Part shown: positions 8,210-17,291 of the stretch, in pieces | Position numbering within the stretch: the stretch's first letter is position 1 | Layout of the letters: every line of letters begins with the position of its first letter | Assembly (NCBI GenBank): GCA_965658375.1 | Contig: CBFHSD010000005.1 | Span: 24,764 to 88,763 of the forward strand | Direction of reading: 5' to 3' | Length of the DNA stretch: 64,000 nt | From: CBFHSD01 sp965658375 | GTDB taxonomy: Bacteria; Bacteroidota; Bacteroidia; Flavobacteriales_G; Salibacteraceae | Notes under the pieces: model-generated | What the model was told of the DNA's origin: nothing | Database searches by the model: none | The model's input: only the letters and a program-made list of their open reading frames with translations | Made by a program: the position numbers and the translations under genes

Positions 8210-9997
8210 ATGGAGAACATTCGTAATTTTTGCATTATCGCACACATTGACCACGGTAAAAGCACCCTGGCCGATCGTTTGTTGCAGAGCACCTCAACAG
8301 TGAGTGACAGACAGTTGCAAGAGCAAACCTTAGACGATATGGATTTGGAGCGCGAACGCGGCATCACCATTAAGAGTCACGCTATTCAAATGAATTACGA
8401 GCACGAAGGCGCTCCGTATGTATTGAATTTGATTGATACTCCAGGACACGTTGACTTTAGTTACGAGGTTTCTCGCTCTATTGCAGCATGCGAGGGAGCC
8501 CTGTTGATTGTAGATGCTACACAGGGGATTCAAGCACAAACCATCAGTAACTTGTACTTGGCACTTGAGAATGATTTAGAGATTATTCCAGTGTTAAATA
8601 AGATGGATCTGCCTAGCGCCATGCCTGAAGAAGTAACCGATCAGATTGTAGATTTGATTGGCTGCGAACCTGAAGATGTGATTCCAGCTTCTGGTAAAAC
8701 GGGAGAAGGAGTAGACAATGTGCTTGATGCAATTATTCATCGCGTTCCCGCACCCAAGGGAGACCCTGACGGTCCCTTACAAGCTATGATCTTTGATTCT
8801 GTATTCAATCCGTTTAGAGGGATTATTGCTTATTTCCGTGTGTTTAACGGTAAAATTAAGAAAGGAGATCGCGTTAAATTCATGGCAACTGGCAAACAAT
8901 ACCAAGCCGATGAGATTGGGATTCTTAAACTTGAGCAAGAACCTAGAAAAGAGGTGAATACCGGAGATGTTGGTTACATCATTTCAGGAATTAAAGTGGC
9001 CAAAGAAGTAAAAGTTGGAGACACCATTACCCATATAGACCGACCTACAACAAATCAAATTCAAGGTTTTGAAGATGTAAAACCAATGGTTTTTGCTGGC
9101 TTATACCCCGTAGACACCGATGAGTACGAAGAACTGCGCGATTCATTAGAACGCTTACAACTCAACGATGCCTCTTTAACTTTTGAGCCAGAATCATCTG
9201 CTGCTCTAGGTTTTGGTTTCCGTTGCGGCTTCTTAGGTATGCTCCATATGGAGATTATCCAAGAGCGTTTGGAGCGTGAGTTTAACATGACAGTGATTAC
9301 CACAGTGCCCAACGTATCTTACATTGCTCAAACCAAATCGGGCGAGCGACTGAACGTTACAAACCCGTCAGAATTTCCAGATCCTGCTAAGTTGGAATCT
9401 GTAGAAGAACCCTTTATCAAAGCACAAATCATTACCAAATCAGAGTACATTGGAACCATTATGACTTTGTGTATCGAGAAAAGAGGGATCCTCATCAACC
9501 AAAGCTATTTGACTACAGACCGCGTTGAGCTCATTTTTGAAATTCCATTGGCAGAGATTGTATTCGACTTCTACGACAGGCTAAAAACTGTTTCTAGAGG
9601 TTATGCCTCATTTGATTACTCGCCAATTGGAATGCGTAAGAGCAACTTGGTAAAGCTAGATATGCTAATCAACGGAGATCCCGTAGATGCGCTTTCTGCT
9701 TTGATTCACAAAGACAACGCCTTCTACTTAGGTAAAAAGATTTGTGCCAAGTTGAGGGAACTCATCCCACGTCAACAATTTGAAATTGCCATACAAGCAG
9801 CCATTGGAGCAAAAATTATTGCCCGCGAAACGGTGAAAGCATTGCGTAAAGATGTTACCGCCAAATGTTACGGTGGAGATATTTCGAGAAAAAGAAAACT
9901 ACTTGAAAAGCAAAAAGCAGGTAAAAAACGCATGCGCCAAGTAGGTAGTGTAGAGATCCCTCAAGAAGCCTTTATGGCCGTATTGAAGCTGGATTAA
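8210..9997 (+). CDS. lepA: Elongation factor 4 (LepA), ribosome back-translocating GTPase
   Basis: From ATG at 8210 the 595-aa product starts MENIRNFCIIAHIDHGKST, the canonical LepA N-terminus with P-loop, followed by ERERGITIKSH (switch I), DTPGHVDF (G3) and NKMDLP (G4). It then has domain II, two alpha/beta domains and the LepA-specific C-terminal domain ending in KRMRQVGSVEIPQEAFMA. Length equals the family norm. A GTG at 8174 would add 12 residues not found in the family, and the promoter-like box lies inside that extension. EF-4 acts on the ribosome under ionic or cold stress. It is transcribed alone, with an intrinsic terminator right after the stop codon. Confidence 0.97.
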   Translation: MENIRNFCIIAHIDHGKSTLADRLLQSTSTVSDRQLQEQTLDDMDLERERGITIKSHAIQMNYEHEGAPYVLNLIDTPGHVDFSYEVSRSIAACEGALLIVDATQGIQAQTISNLYLALENDLEIIPVLNKMDLPSAMPEEVTDQIVDLIGCEPEDVIPASGKTGEGVDNVLDAIIHRVPAPKGDPDGPLQAMIFDSVFNPFRGIIAYFRVFNGKIKKGDRVKFMATGKQYQADEIGILKLEQEPRKEVNTGDVGYIISGIKVAKEVKVGDTITHIDRPTTNQIQGFEDVKPMVFAGLYPVDTDEYEELRDSLERLQLNDASLTFEPESSAALGFGFRCGFLGMLHMEIIQERLEREFNMTVITTVPNVSYIAQTKSGERLNVTNPSEFPDPAKLESVEEPFIKAQIITKSEYIGTIMTLCIEKRGILINQSYLTTDRVELIFEIPLAEIVFDFYDRLKTVSRGYASFDYSPIGMRKSNLVKLDMLINGDPVDALSALIHKDNAFYLGKKICAKLRELIPRQQFEIAIQAAIGAKIIARETVKALRKDVTAKCYGGDISRKRKLLEKQKAGKKRMRQVGSVEIPQEAFMAVLKLD

Positions 9998-10020
9998 ACA
10001 CAATGAAAAAACCTTTTTAA

Positions 10021-10058
10021 AAGGCATTCATCGCAAGGTGAGTGCCTTTTTTGTTTTT
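10021..10058 (+). terminator. Intrinsic terminator of lepA
   Basis: A 9-bp stem (AAGGCATTC / GAGTGCCTT, one G-U pair) with a 10-base loop is followed by a T-rich run, 24 bases after the lepA stop. Confidence 0.85.
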
Positions 10059-10079
10059 ATCAAAAAAAAGCATTCCGTT

Positions 10080-10087
10080 TATCTTTG
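10080..10087 (+). promoter_or_regulatory. -7 promoter box TATCTTTG
   Basis: Exact match to the Bacteroidota sigma-A -7 consensus TAnnTTTG. It lies 8 bases before ATG 10096 and 29 before ATG 10117, and rules out any start upstream for the TPR protein gene. Confidence 0.6.
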
Positions 10088-10116
10088 GAACACACATGGA
10101 ATTACAACACAAAAAC

Positions 10117-11364
10117 ATGAGTCAATTCTTGGCTCTTCTCTTCTTTGGATGCAGCATGTTCTCTTCCTTCGCTCAAAAGCAAAGTGAGGTTAGTCCCTTT
10201 TTCAACTCATTACTGGCGCAGGGTAAAGCTGAGTTTAAGAAAGATTTTGAAACGCAAGATTATCAAGCGGCCATCAACTATTTGAATGAAGCCATTGCAT
10301 TGGACTCTAATCATGCAGAGGCGCATTACTATTTGGCGTACGCATACAGCAGGCTCAATTCAAAAGATGGAAAAAGCATGATAGACATGCGTTTATCCAG
10401 CACCCAAAAGTGCAGCGAAGCTCTAGAAAAAGTCATTCAGTTTACACCAGAATATACCGGAGAACTCGTAGTGTTAGACCCCTACTCCAAGCTCACGGCA
10501 GAATGGGGTTCTCAAGCCATGAGTTACTGGCACAACAACAAGAAAGACTCAGCCATTTGGGCATTTAACAAAGGAAAGAGGAGAGGTGGTTTTGGAGAAT
10601 ACTTCCTATCCATTAGCAGAAGCATTTTAAACGATTGCGACTCCAATGCTATACTGATTTCTTCGGGAGATAATTTCACTATTCCCTTATGGTACTTGCA
10701 GATTGTAGAAGAAACAAGAACAGATGTTTCTGTAGTAGACATTAGCCTCTTGAATACCCTTTGGTATCCCCATTTTTTAGCTACCGATAGCCTTGTGCAG
10801 TTTGACCTTCCGCTTTCTACCTTAGACTCACTTGAATACGCCCCTTGGGAGGACTCTTTAATCTTGATTGATGATTTTGAATGGATGGTAAAACCCACCT
10901 TCAACAACGCCTACTTATTGCGTGGAGATTTGATTTTCTTAAGCCTTCTAAAAGCCAATGCCTTTGAACGCGCTTTGTACTTTACAACAGCGTTTCCAGA
11001 GCAATCTAAATTGAGTTTAACTCCATATTTGCAAAACCACATTCTCTCCGATGCGCTTGTGACTCAGTACAATAAAACGGATAAGTATGACCCTTTCCTA
11101 TTCTCTAATGGAATCAATTATTTTCAAAAAGCTGTGGTAGTTACAGAACACCTCAACCCCAACAGCACTGACGAAAAAAGCTTTTTAGACTACATCCGAT
11201 TGCAAGGCCTTCGGCTTACAGAAAACAGCATTAAAGAAAATCAAATTCCCAATGCTTTTGCCTTCATGCTTATTTTGAACGAGTCTGCAAATCCATCGGA
11301 ATACCCATACCAAGAAGAACAAATAGAGGCCTTTCACCAACACCTCAAAACCCAATTGAAATAA
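10117..11364 (+). CDS. Secreted TPR protein with stand-alone DUF2723-type C-terminal domain
   Basis: From ATG 10117 the protein has 415 aa with a signal peptide ending SSFAQ. Residues about 35-90 contain a TPR pair (NYLNEAIALDSNHAEAHYYL). The middle carries SSGDNFTIPLWYLQIVEE and DVSVVDISLLNTLWY. These closely resemble the soluble C-terminal region of the large DUF2723 membrane proteins of Bacteroidota (GDNDTxPLWYxQEV / VVNLSLLNT). Here the region occurs without the membrane part. ATG at 10096 is an alternative that would give an almost leaderless message and a less typical signal peptide. The gene lies alone between the lepA terminator and a lipoprotein gene. Function is unknown; the family resemblance is by eye. 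Confidence 0.8.
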   Translation: MSQFLALLFFGCSMFSSFAQKQSEVSPFFNSLLAQGKAEFKKDFETQDYQAAINYLNEAIALDSNHAEAHYYLAYAYSRLNSKDGKSMIDMRLSSTQKCSEALEKVIQFTPEYTGELVVLDPYSKLTAEWGSQAMSYWHNNKKDSAIWAFNKGKRRGGFGEYFLSISRSILNDCDSNAILISSGDNFTIPLWYLQIVEETRTDVSVVDISLLNTLWYPHFLATDSLVQFDLPLSTLDSLEYAPWEDSLILIDDFEWMVKPTFNNAYLLRGDLIFLSLLKANAFERALYFTTAFPEQSKLSLTPYLQNHILSDALVTQYNKTDKYDPFLFSNGINYFQKAVVVTEHLNPNSTDEKSFLDYIRLQGLRLTENSIKENQIPNAFAFMLILNESANPSEYPYQEEQIEAFHQHLKTQLK

Positions 11365-11518
11365 GAGCAGCCTGGTTCGCCTTGTTCTGATTTTTTGTAA
11401 ACGCACCCCGAATCATGTAGGTTCATAAAAAGCATATTTAAGCCTCTCCATTCACCTTACATTGGAACCGACATAGAAGTGGCCTGTTAAACCAATAGAC
11501 TTTTTATAAACCTAATAC

Positions 11519-12052
11519 ATGAAAGCTGCACTCATGGCATTTGCCGCAAGCCTGATCATTCTTACTGGATGCGAAAAACTAGACGAACTCACACAATTCA
11601 ACCTGGAGTACACAGAGTCTGTAGTAATCCCTACAACACCGGTAGTCAACCTTCCGATCAGCATTTCAACGCCAGACATCACCACCAATATAGAATCGCA
11701 ATTGGCAGCCTACAATACAAGCACAGATCTGATAGAAGAAATTTCTTTGACTCAGTTTGACCTTACGCTTACCGCCCCAGACACAAGCGAACTCAGCTTT
11801 TTTAAGTCAGTAGAGGTTTTTATAAATGCAGAAGGTTTGGCTGAAACCAGAATTGCTTGGTCAGATAATGTTCCGGATAACGTTGGCCAAACGCTCGAAC
11901 TAGAAACCACCACCAGCGACATGAAACAGTACGTATTAAAAAACGCTTTTTCACTTAGAATAAGTGTAGAAACAGACAAAGCTATAAACCCTGATCATGA
12001 GATTGACATCTACACAAAATTCTTTGTAGATGCTAAAATTCTCAGTCAATAA
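11519..12052 (+). CDS. Small lipoprotein, function unknown
   Basis: The 177-aa protein has a lipoprotein signal with lipobox LTGC (Cys18), so it should be lipid-anchored and face the periplasm or cell surface. The rest is rich in Thr, Ser and acidic residues with alternating hydrophobic positions, consistent with a beta-sandwich; no catalytic motif is visible. The preceding 154 bases (11365-11518) contain no gene and no clear promoter box. I do not recognise a named family. Confidence 0.75.
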   Translation: MKAALMAFAASLIILTGCEKLDELTQFNLEYTESVVIPTTPVVNLPISISTPDITTNIESQLAAYNTSTDLIEEISLTQFDLTLTAPDTSELSFFKSVEVFINAEGLAETRIAWSDNVPDNVGQTLELETTTSDMKQYVLKNAFSLRISVETDKAINPDHEIDIYTKFFVDAKILSQ

Positions 12053-12094
12053 TTGAAGTTTTCTTTGTTACACGTTTGACTGCTTTCTGGATAG

Positions 12095-12102
12095 TATTTT
12101 TG
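12095..12102 (+). promoter_or_regulatory. -7 promoter box TATTTTTG
   Basis: Exact TAnnTTTG match, 25 bases before the ATG of the beta-barrel gene at 12128. A TTTG at 12075-12078 could be the -33 element, but the 16-base spacing is shorter than usual. Confidence 0.5.
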
Positions 12103-12127
12103 GAATCATTCTTGAACTAAAGATCAC

Positions 12128-12832
12128 ATGTCAAAACCTATTCTTATCTCAATAGCATTGTGTTTTAGTCTTTCGGCTTTTAGCCAGTCTAATGCGCCAC
12201 AGTTTGATGCCAACATGAACCTAGCGGTTCCCATCATTGAAAATGAATTTGCCGATTCATCACGAGCAGACCTTGTAGCTTTTGGTTTTGGTGGTGGGTT
12301 TACAACACCTGTTTTAAAAAGTCCTTTGCGCTGCGGTGTATCTTTCCGATACATGTGGCTTGGCGGAGATAGTCGCACTTTTGACGAGGTAGACGATCAA
12401 GGGTATAGCTACGAGCTAGAATCTAAAGTAAGTGGTTCTATGTCTCCTCTTCACCTCAATGCACGATTTGACCTGATACATTTTACCAAATTTGCAGTAA
12501 CTCCTTATTTAGGCGGCTTTATGGGAATGCGCTTTTTTGGCACCAACAATAAAATTACCGTTGATTACGAAGATGGTTCTGAACCCACCATACACAACAA
12601 CCGGCAATTGAGCGTTACTTCTAGCTACGGCTACGAATTTGGATTACATGTAAGAGTAGTAGACCAACTGTTGATTGATGCCCGTTACGAACATGCCTAT
12701 GGCGGATGGGCCAAATACATAGACCTAAAATCTATTGAAATAGATGACCAAGGAGAAGCCAGCTACTCAAGAAAAAACACTCGCACCGATGTGAGTATGT
12801 TTACCCTAGGAATAACGATATTGCTCGAGTAA
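12128..12832 (+). CDS. Outer-membrane beta-barrel protein, function unknown
   Basis: The 234-aa protein has a signal peptide ending SAFSQ and an alternating strand pattern throughout (GFGGGFTTPVL, LGGFMGMRFFG, GYEFGLHVRV). It ends in MFTLGITILLE. This is typical of small 8- to 10-stranded porin-fold proteins of Bacteroidota. It is followed after 3 bases by the aldose-epimerase-like gene, so the two are co-transcribed. Confidence 0.78.
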   Translation: MSKPILISIALCFSLSAFSQSNAPQFDANMNLAVPIIENEFADSSRADLVAFGFGGGFTTPVLKSPLRCGVSFRYMWLGGDSRTFDEVDDQGYSYELESKVSGSMSPLHLNARFDLIHFTKFAVTPYLGGFMGMRFFGTNNKITVDYEDGSEPTIHNNRQLSVTSSYGYEFGLHVRVVDQLLIDARYEHAYGGWAKYIDLKSIEIDDQGEASYSRKNTRTDVSMFTLGITILLE

Positions 12833-12835
12833 GGT

Positions 12836-13717
12836 ATGCCTTACCTCCTCCAAAACAAACAGCTCAGTATTCATCTTGACCTTCCTTTTGAGGGTTATGC
12901 ATCATCACGCTTTGATCAAACTGGTAAGATTTCTCGGGTTTATTTTCATGGTGTAGAACTTACGGGTAGTGAGTTGGGCGAACACAACAAAATTTCGAAT
13001 AATGGGCGTGGCTTCTACAACGAATTTGGCATTGATAAAGCACTTGGATTTGAAGAGGCCAACGAAGGCGAATATTTCCACAAAATTGGTGTTGGCCTTT
13101 TGAAAAAAACTGGCAGTACTTATAATTTCAACACCCCATATGCCATTCAAAAAGCCAAATTTTCACAGCAGCTAGAAGCGCACAAAGCTGTGTTTTATTG
13201 CAGCGCCCCGCTAGCACAAGGCTACGCATACAGCTTAAGCAAAGAAATTACCCTCAACAATAATGGGTTTAGCGCGCAGTACAGATTAGAAAATACAGGA
13301 GAAAAAACCATTGTGAGCGATGAGTACAACCACAACTTTATTGCCCTTCCAGCACACCACTCACAGCCGAATCTGCGTTTAAACTTTTCTTTTGATCTTG
13401 AACCAGAACACTTTATTGAAAACGTGAACCCTGATGGTGCGATAGCTTTTCATGCCGATACCATGCATGTGCAACATCCCGCACGAAAACCGTTCTTTTT
13501 TAGCGGCTTGCCAAACGGAAAATCCGTTTCTGCACAGTGGGAAATGCAGTTGTTAGAAAAAGGAATTGGTATCAAGGAGTATGGCAACTTCAAGACTTCT
13601 AAAATAAATGTGTGGGGATGGAGCCATGTGCTGAGCCCTGAGCTCTTTTTCACCTTTCAAATTGCTCCAGGCAAGGCCGTGCATTGGTCCAGGACTTGGG
13701 AGTTTTTTCAGGTATAA
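12836..13717 (+). CDS. Galactose mutarotase-fold protein (aldose 1-epimerase-like)
   Basis: The 293-aa cytoplasmic protein (no signal peptide) is all-beta and resembles the galactose-mutarotase/aldose-epimerase superfamily. GRGFYNEFGIDKALGF near the N-terminus, DEYNHNFIALP in the middle and VWGWSHVLSPELFF near the C-terminus occupy the usual places of conserved Asn, His and Glu residues. The His in EYNHNF and Glu in SPELFF are candidate active-site residues. Sugar C1 epimerisation or sugar binding is inferred, not demonstrated. It follows the beta-barrel gene by 3 bases. Confidence 0.6.
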   Translation: MPYLLQNKQLSIHLDLPFEGYASSRFDQTGKISRVYFHGVELTGSELGEHNKISNNGRGFYNEFGIDKALGFEEANEGEYFHKIGVGLLKKTGSTYNFNTPYAIQKAKFSQQLEAHKAVFYCSAPLAQGYAYSLSKEITLNNNGFSAQYRLENTGEKTIVSDEYNHNFIALPAHHSQPNLRLNFSFDLEPEHFIENVNPDGAIAFHADTMHVQHPARKPFFFSGLPNGKSVSAQWEMQLLEKGIGIKEYGNFKTSKINVWGWSHVLSPELFFTFQIAPGKAVHWSRTWEFFQV

Positions 13718-13740
13718 AAAAGTAGCTGTCTTTGCTTTTT
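13717..13740 (+). terminator. Possible weak terminator
   Basis: AAAAAGTA / TGCTTTTT can form an 8-bp, AT-rich stem with an 8-base loop ending in five T. It begins at the stop codon of the epimerase-like gene. Weak because only two pairs are G-C. Confidence 0.35.
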
Positions 13741-14071
13741 GAAATGACTTACATTTCAGCTTTCAAACGATTTGAACACAACAGAAAACCTGAAGCGATT
13801 GATAGCAAAAACGGGTATAACACCCTAGGCAAACGATCCCGAAAAAGGAACGTTTTTAAAAGTGATTTGTGAAACATGTTGTACGTCATGAAAAGACCTA
13901 CCCTTCTTATTAAATCCCGAATGGATTTGAGCAGTTCTTGAGTAAGAAGAATGAAAGGAGCGAAAAACAACCTAAGACTGCTCTAGGAGTCATAATTCTA
14001 ATGGTTCACAATAAAACCTGTACTTTTCTTGTAGATTGCCTAAAATATTGTCGCATTACAATAAACCTGAA
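13718..14071. other. Structured intergenic region without a supported gene
   Basis: 354 bases without a convincing gene. Three short hairpins lie in the first 140 bases: TGAAATG/CATTTCA (13740-13758), GGGT/ACCC (13813-13824) and AAACGATCC/GGAACGTTT with one mismatch followed by five T (13831-13857). The right end has TACTTTTC (14021-14028), one base from the -7 consensus, before the next gene. A minus-strand 73-codon frame (13749-13970) has no supporting signals. Confidence 0.4.
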
Positions 14072-15070
14072 ATGAAGCATACCCTATTTACAGTCTTGGC
14101 CAGTTTTTTTGTATGCATTGCGTACAGTCAAAACTCAGTTCATACAGAGAATTGCAGCGCCAATTGCAGCAGCGATTTCTGGACCATTAACCAAAACGGA
14201 CACATTCAGCAATGGAACTTAAGCAATGGAACCATTCAAGGTGGTGACACCATTTTATCTGGTGGCGGAGAAAGTTTGAGTTATTGCGGAACCATGAGCA
14301 CTCCAACCTTTTTTACTGCAGGAGGCTCAGAGCCCGAAGTAAGGTACTACGATTCAAACGCTGGGTGGACGAGCATTCCCAACTTTTTTGCTTACGACAT
14401 GCTTGGAGGCCACCAGAATCATCATTACGCTACTCTTGTGGGAGCAGTGATTCAGCAACTTACTTATTGGGACGGAACACAGTTGGCTGTGATTGATTCT
14501 TTACACGGAGAATTTTTTGCTGGCGTGTGGGATATTGCCGTAGACACTTCAAGCCATGCATGGATCTTTACCGCTTCTTCACCCGGTTATTCCATTGACA
14601 GTTTAAAAGTGTACAATCAAAATGGAAAAGTGAATTCCTATTCCTTTACAGATACGCTAGATGCCTACGGTTCGTTCTTTCTAAACGACACCCTTTATGT
14701 GGGAACCTCACAAGACTCTATTTTCCCAATACTCATCAGTGGCAGCAGAGCCCAACTTGGAGGCGGAATTGCATTCCCAAATTCAAGTTTTACAGATATG
14801 GCCAGCTGTCAGGGTGCAGGAACAAGCAGTTCTGTTGTTGATTTTACATCAACAGAGCTGAAGGTATTCCCAAATCCAACATCCGACTATTTGACTATCC
14901 CTAGTGGAATAAAAAAGCAAAATATCAAGATCTACAATGCTTCTGGGCAACCAATAGAACTTCAGTTGATCGGCAACACTGTAGATTTAAGTGAACAACC
15001 ATCGGGAATGTATTTTCTAGAAATCAACTTAAAAAACGGCTTGAACACCTACAAAGTGATGAAGTTTTAA
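14072..15070 (+). CDS. Secreted protein with T9SS type A sorting domain
   Basis: From ATG 14072 the protein has 332 aa with a signal peptide ending CIAYSQ. The central part (about 20-250) has propeller-like repeats with WTINQNG and similar strands and no catalytic motif. The C-terminus (about 253-332) is a type A sorting domain: VFPNPTSDYL, IYNASGQ, SGMYFLEI and final YKVMKF, as required for T9SS export and surface attachment. An upstream TTG at 14036 would extend the frame but would bury the signal peptide. It probably sits at the cell surface or in the medium. Confidence 0.85.
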   Translation: MKHTLFTVLASFFVCIAYSQNSVHTENCSANCSSDFWTINQNGHIQQWNLSNGTIQGGDTILSGGGESLSYCGTMSTPTFFTAGGSEPEVRYYDSNAGWTSIPNFFAYDMLGGHQNHHYATLVGAVIQQLTYWDGTQLAVIDSLHGEFFAGVWDIAVDTSSHAWIFTASSPGYSIDSLKVYNQNGKVNSYSFTDTLDAYGSFFLNDTLYVGTSQDSIFPILISGSRAQLGGGIAFPNSSFTDMASCQGAGTSSSVVDFTSTELKVFPNPTSDYLTIPSGIKKQNIKIYNASGQPIELQLIGNTVDLSEQPSGMYFLEINLKNGLNTYKVMKF

Positions 15071-15170
15071 GCACTCTCGAGGATCTCCAATTCTAAAAAC
15101 ATAAGTCCTTTTTCTACTTAAATTGCACTACATTTAAATCCCTAAAAACACAGAAACATATCTTTTGACA

Positions 15171-15956
15171 ATGCACAAACTCATTGCTGTTTTATCCATA
15201 ATCATTCTCCTTTCGGCATGCTCTAACGAAAAAATGGAGAAGAAAGGTTTTCAAATTCAAGAAATTGTAGAAGATGAAAAGGGGAATAAAATACTCGGAC
15301 TCAAACTAGATTCATTGGGCTTTGAAACGAGACCCAGAAATGTGCTCCTCACGGCTCATCAAAACCACCGTCTTACTCCGATTTTCAAAGTCAACATACA
15401 CAAGAAAACCAAACAGCCGTTTACAGGCAGTAATGCTTTTCATCGCGACTGGAATACATCTTATGATGCAGAAAATAATTGGCACCACAACTTCATGCCC
15501 GGCTTCTCTGCCCTGTATGGCTACAACATGGTCAATGTTTCGCATTATGATACCGAAACATTCACTCAAAACAGTTTTTTCGATTCTCCCGTACTCATCA
15601 GAACAGTCTACTACCCTGCTTTCTCTAAAGACACACTCAATGGCGAACCTATACGCAGAAGCTACTGCATGGTTTCTGCCTATGACGAAGACACCAACAA
15701 AGATGGATTCATCAATGCCAAAGATCTCAGGCGCTTTTACCACTTCAACCTCTACGGTCAAGTGCAAGGCAAGCTCATTCCAGAAAACTATTCTGTCATG
15801 AATTCTGAATACGATCGCGTAAACGATTTCATGTACGTTTTTGCAAAAGAAGATGTGAACAAGAATGGCCAAATGGAATACTCTGAGCCCACTACTATCT
15901 TCTGGATCGATTTAAAAGACCCCAATCAAGTTGGCAAGCAATTTGACCCGAGTTGA
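15171..15956 (+). CDS. Lipoprotein with two EF-hand-like calcium loops
   Basis: From ATG 15171 the protein has 261 aa with lipobox LSAC. The C-terminal half holds two calcium-loop patterns: DTNKDGFINAKD and DVNKNGQMEYSE. Both have acidic or Asn residues at loop positions 1, 3, 5 and 12, Gly at 6 and a hydrophobic residue at 8, as in EF-hand and dockerin loops. The rest is Asn/His/Tyr rich with no known catalytic motif. The WG-repeat gene starts 4 bases after its stop codon, so they form an operon. Calcium binding is inferred from the pattern. Confidence 0.75.
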   Translation: MHKLIAVLSIIILLSACSNEKMEKKGFQIQEIVEDEKGNKILGLKLDSLGFETRPRNVLLTAHQNHRLTPIFKVNIHKKTKQPFTGSNAFHRDWNTSYDAENNWHHNFMPGFSALYGYNMVNVSHYDTETFTQNSFFDSPVLIRTVYYPAFSKDTLNGEPIRRSYCMVSAYDEDTNKDGFINAKDLRRFYHFNLYGQVQGKLIPENYSVMNSEYDRVNDFMYVFAKEDVNKNGQMEYSEPTTIFWIDLKDPNQVGKQFDPS

Positions 15957-15960
15957 TACA

Positions 15961-17193
15961 ATGAAAACCTTGAATCTCCCCTACTCAAAACTTCATTGCT
16001 TAAAGAGCCTTGCTCTCTGCTTTAACCTCCTCTTCAGCACCTGCATTTTTGCGCAATCTGACTTTGGTAAAGGTAGTCAAGAAGCGTTGAAACCCATTGT
16101 AAAATATTACCCCTTTTATGATGGAATACAAATGGTGGAGATAGACTACCTCACGGCTCACCAAAATAGAATCAACAGACTAGAGCAAGAACAACCTCGG
16201 GCCCTTTCTTGGAGTTCGGTTCTTGGCGCACCTCCAGAAAACGTCTATATCTTCAGAAACGAATTCAGCGTTCGTGTAAAACAGTACGGTAGGATCAAAG
16301 GAAATGTGAAAATTAAAAGTGTCGGCAAATCAAAAGATCTTATTCGTCCGTACAGCCATTTCTCCCATCGTTTGGGAACCAGCTATGGGCTTTCACACAT
16401 TCAAACAAGGTGTTATCCCTACTACCTCATAGGCAGATCAGAAGAACAAACCTTAGGTTTGATTGATAGCTTAGGAAACTTAGCGCTAGATCAAGAATAT
16501 CATCAGATTTATGCAAATCTTGAAGGTTCTATCATTATTGCCAGAAAAGGAAAAACGTATGAATTGAGAGATCAAAACCTGCTGTTGAAATACGCTACCA
16601 ACACCTACACCCTTAGCATCTCTCAAAACCATGCGACTGTAAGCTTTTGTAAAGGAGACACCTGCGGATTGAAAGATAAAAATGGCAAAACCATTGTACC
16701 GTGTAAGTACAGCATCATTTGGCCATTTAATGCTGTTGGCCTCGCCAAAGTGCGAAACCCAAACTCCTTAGAAGGCTTTGTAGATAGCACAGGAAAAGAA
16801 GTGATAGAATGCAAATACCAAAACTTCGGGAAATTTACGGAAGGCCTCATAGGCGCCCGACTGAACGGTAAAAGAGGATTTATTGATACCCAGGGAAAAA
16901 CTGTGGTCCCCTTTAACTACGACCATGCTTTTTGGTTTGTAGATGGCTTGGCAAGAGTGTCTGTAAAAAAAGAGGGCGAGTACCATTTTGGCTATATAGA
17001 TCGCCAAGGCAATGAAGTAATCCCGCTCATTTATGCCAATGCTACAGATTTTAAGGATGGAATTGCTGAGGTAAGAACCGATTTTGAAGGCCCTATTTTA
17101 ATGACCACCAGTACCATTAGCAAGGACGAAAAAGCCAAAAGAAAAGGCCACTGGGTGCGCATAGATCAACAAGGGAACATCTTAAAAGATTGA
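15961..17193 (+). CDS. Secreted WG-repeat protein
   Basis: From ATG 15961 the protein has 410 aa with a signal peptide ending CIFAQ. The C-terminal half contains about four WG (KWG) repeats of the form GxxDxxGxxVIPxxY followed by a G-rich strand: GLKDKNGKTIVPCKY, GFVDSTGKEVIECKY, GFIDTQGKTVVPFNY and GYIDRQGNEVIPLIY. Such repeats form beta-rich solenoids or propellers of unknown binding role. A short segment, LTAHQN, also occurs in the upstream lipoprotein. It is co-transcribed with that gene. Confidence 0.82.
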   Translation: MKTLNLPYSKLHCLKSLALCFNLLFSTCIFAQSDFGKGSQEALKPIVKYYPFYDGIQMVEIDYLTAHQNRINRLEQEQPRALSWSSVLGAPPENVYIFRNEFSVRVKQYGRIKGNVKIKSVGKSKDLIRPYSHFSHRLGTSYGLSHIQTRCYPYYLIGRSEEQTLGLIDSLGNLALDQEYHQIYANLEGSIIIARKGKTYELRDQNLLLKYATNTYTLSISQNHATVSFCKGDTCGLKDKNGKTIVPCKYSIIWPFNAVGLAKVRNPNSLEGFVDSTGKEVIECKYQNFGKFTEGLIGARLNGKRGFIDTQGKTVVPFNYDHAFWFVDGLARVSVKKEGEYHFGYIDRQGNEVIPLIYANATDFKDGIAEVRTDFEGPILMTTSTISKDEKAKRKGHWVRIDQQGNILKD

Positions 17194-17241
17194 CCCATTT
17201 TTCTTTCAGCTCATCTGTTTTTCAAAAAAATCAACTCCCAC

Positions 17242-17273
17242 TGTAACATTTACATTTACTTGTCCGTCTCACT
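17242..17273 (+). promoter_or_regulatory. ECF-type promoter TGTAACATT-N14-CGTCTCACT of the sigma gene
   Basis: TGTAACATT (17242-17250) and CGTCTCACT (17265-17273) are separated by exactly 14 bases. The same two elements with the same spacer precede the barrel gene at 18927. A CGTC-type -10 and an AAC-containing -35 are the usual marks of group IV sigma promoters, so this sigma factor probably drives its own operon. Confidence 0.75.
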
Positions 17274-17291
17274 TACATCTGCCCTAGATAA

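Noticed and set aside
13749..13970. 73-codon minus-strand frame in the gap after the epimerase-like gene
   Set aside because: No signal, promoter box or recognisable motif; gap is better described as structured non-coding.
15312..15872. 186-codon minus-strand frame inside the EF-hand lipoprotein gene
   Set aside because: Lies wholly within a gene with lipobox and calcium loops; no domain of its own.
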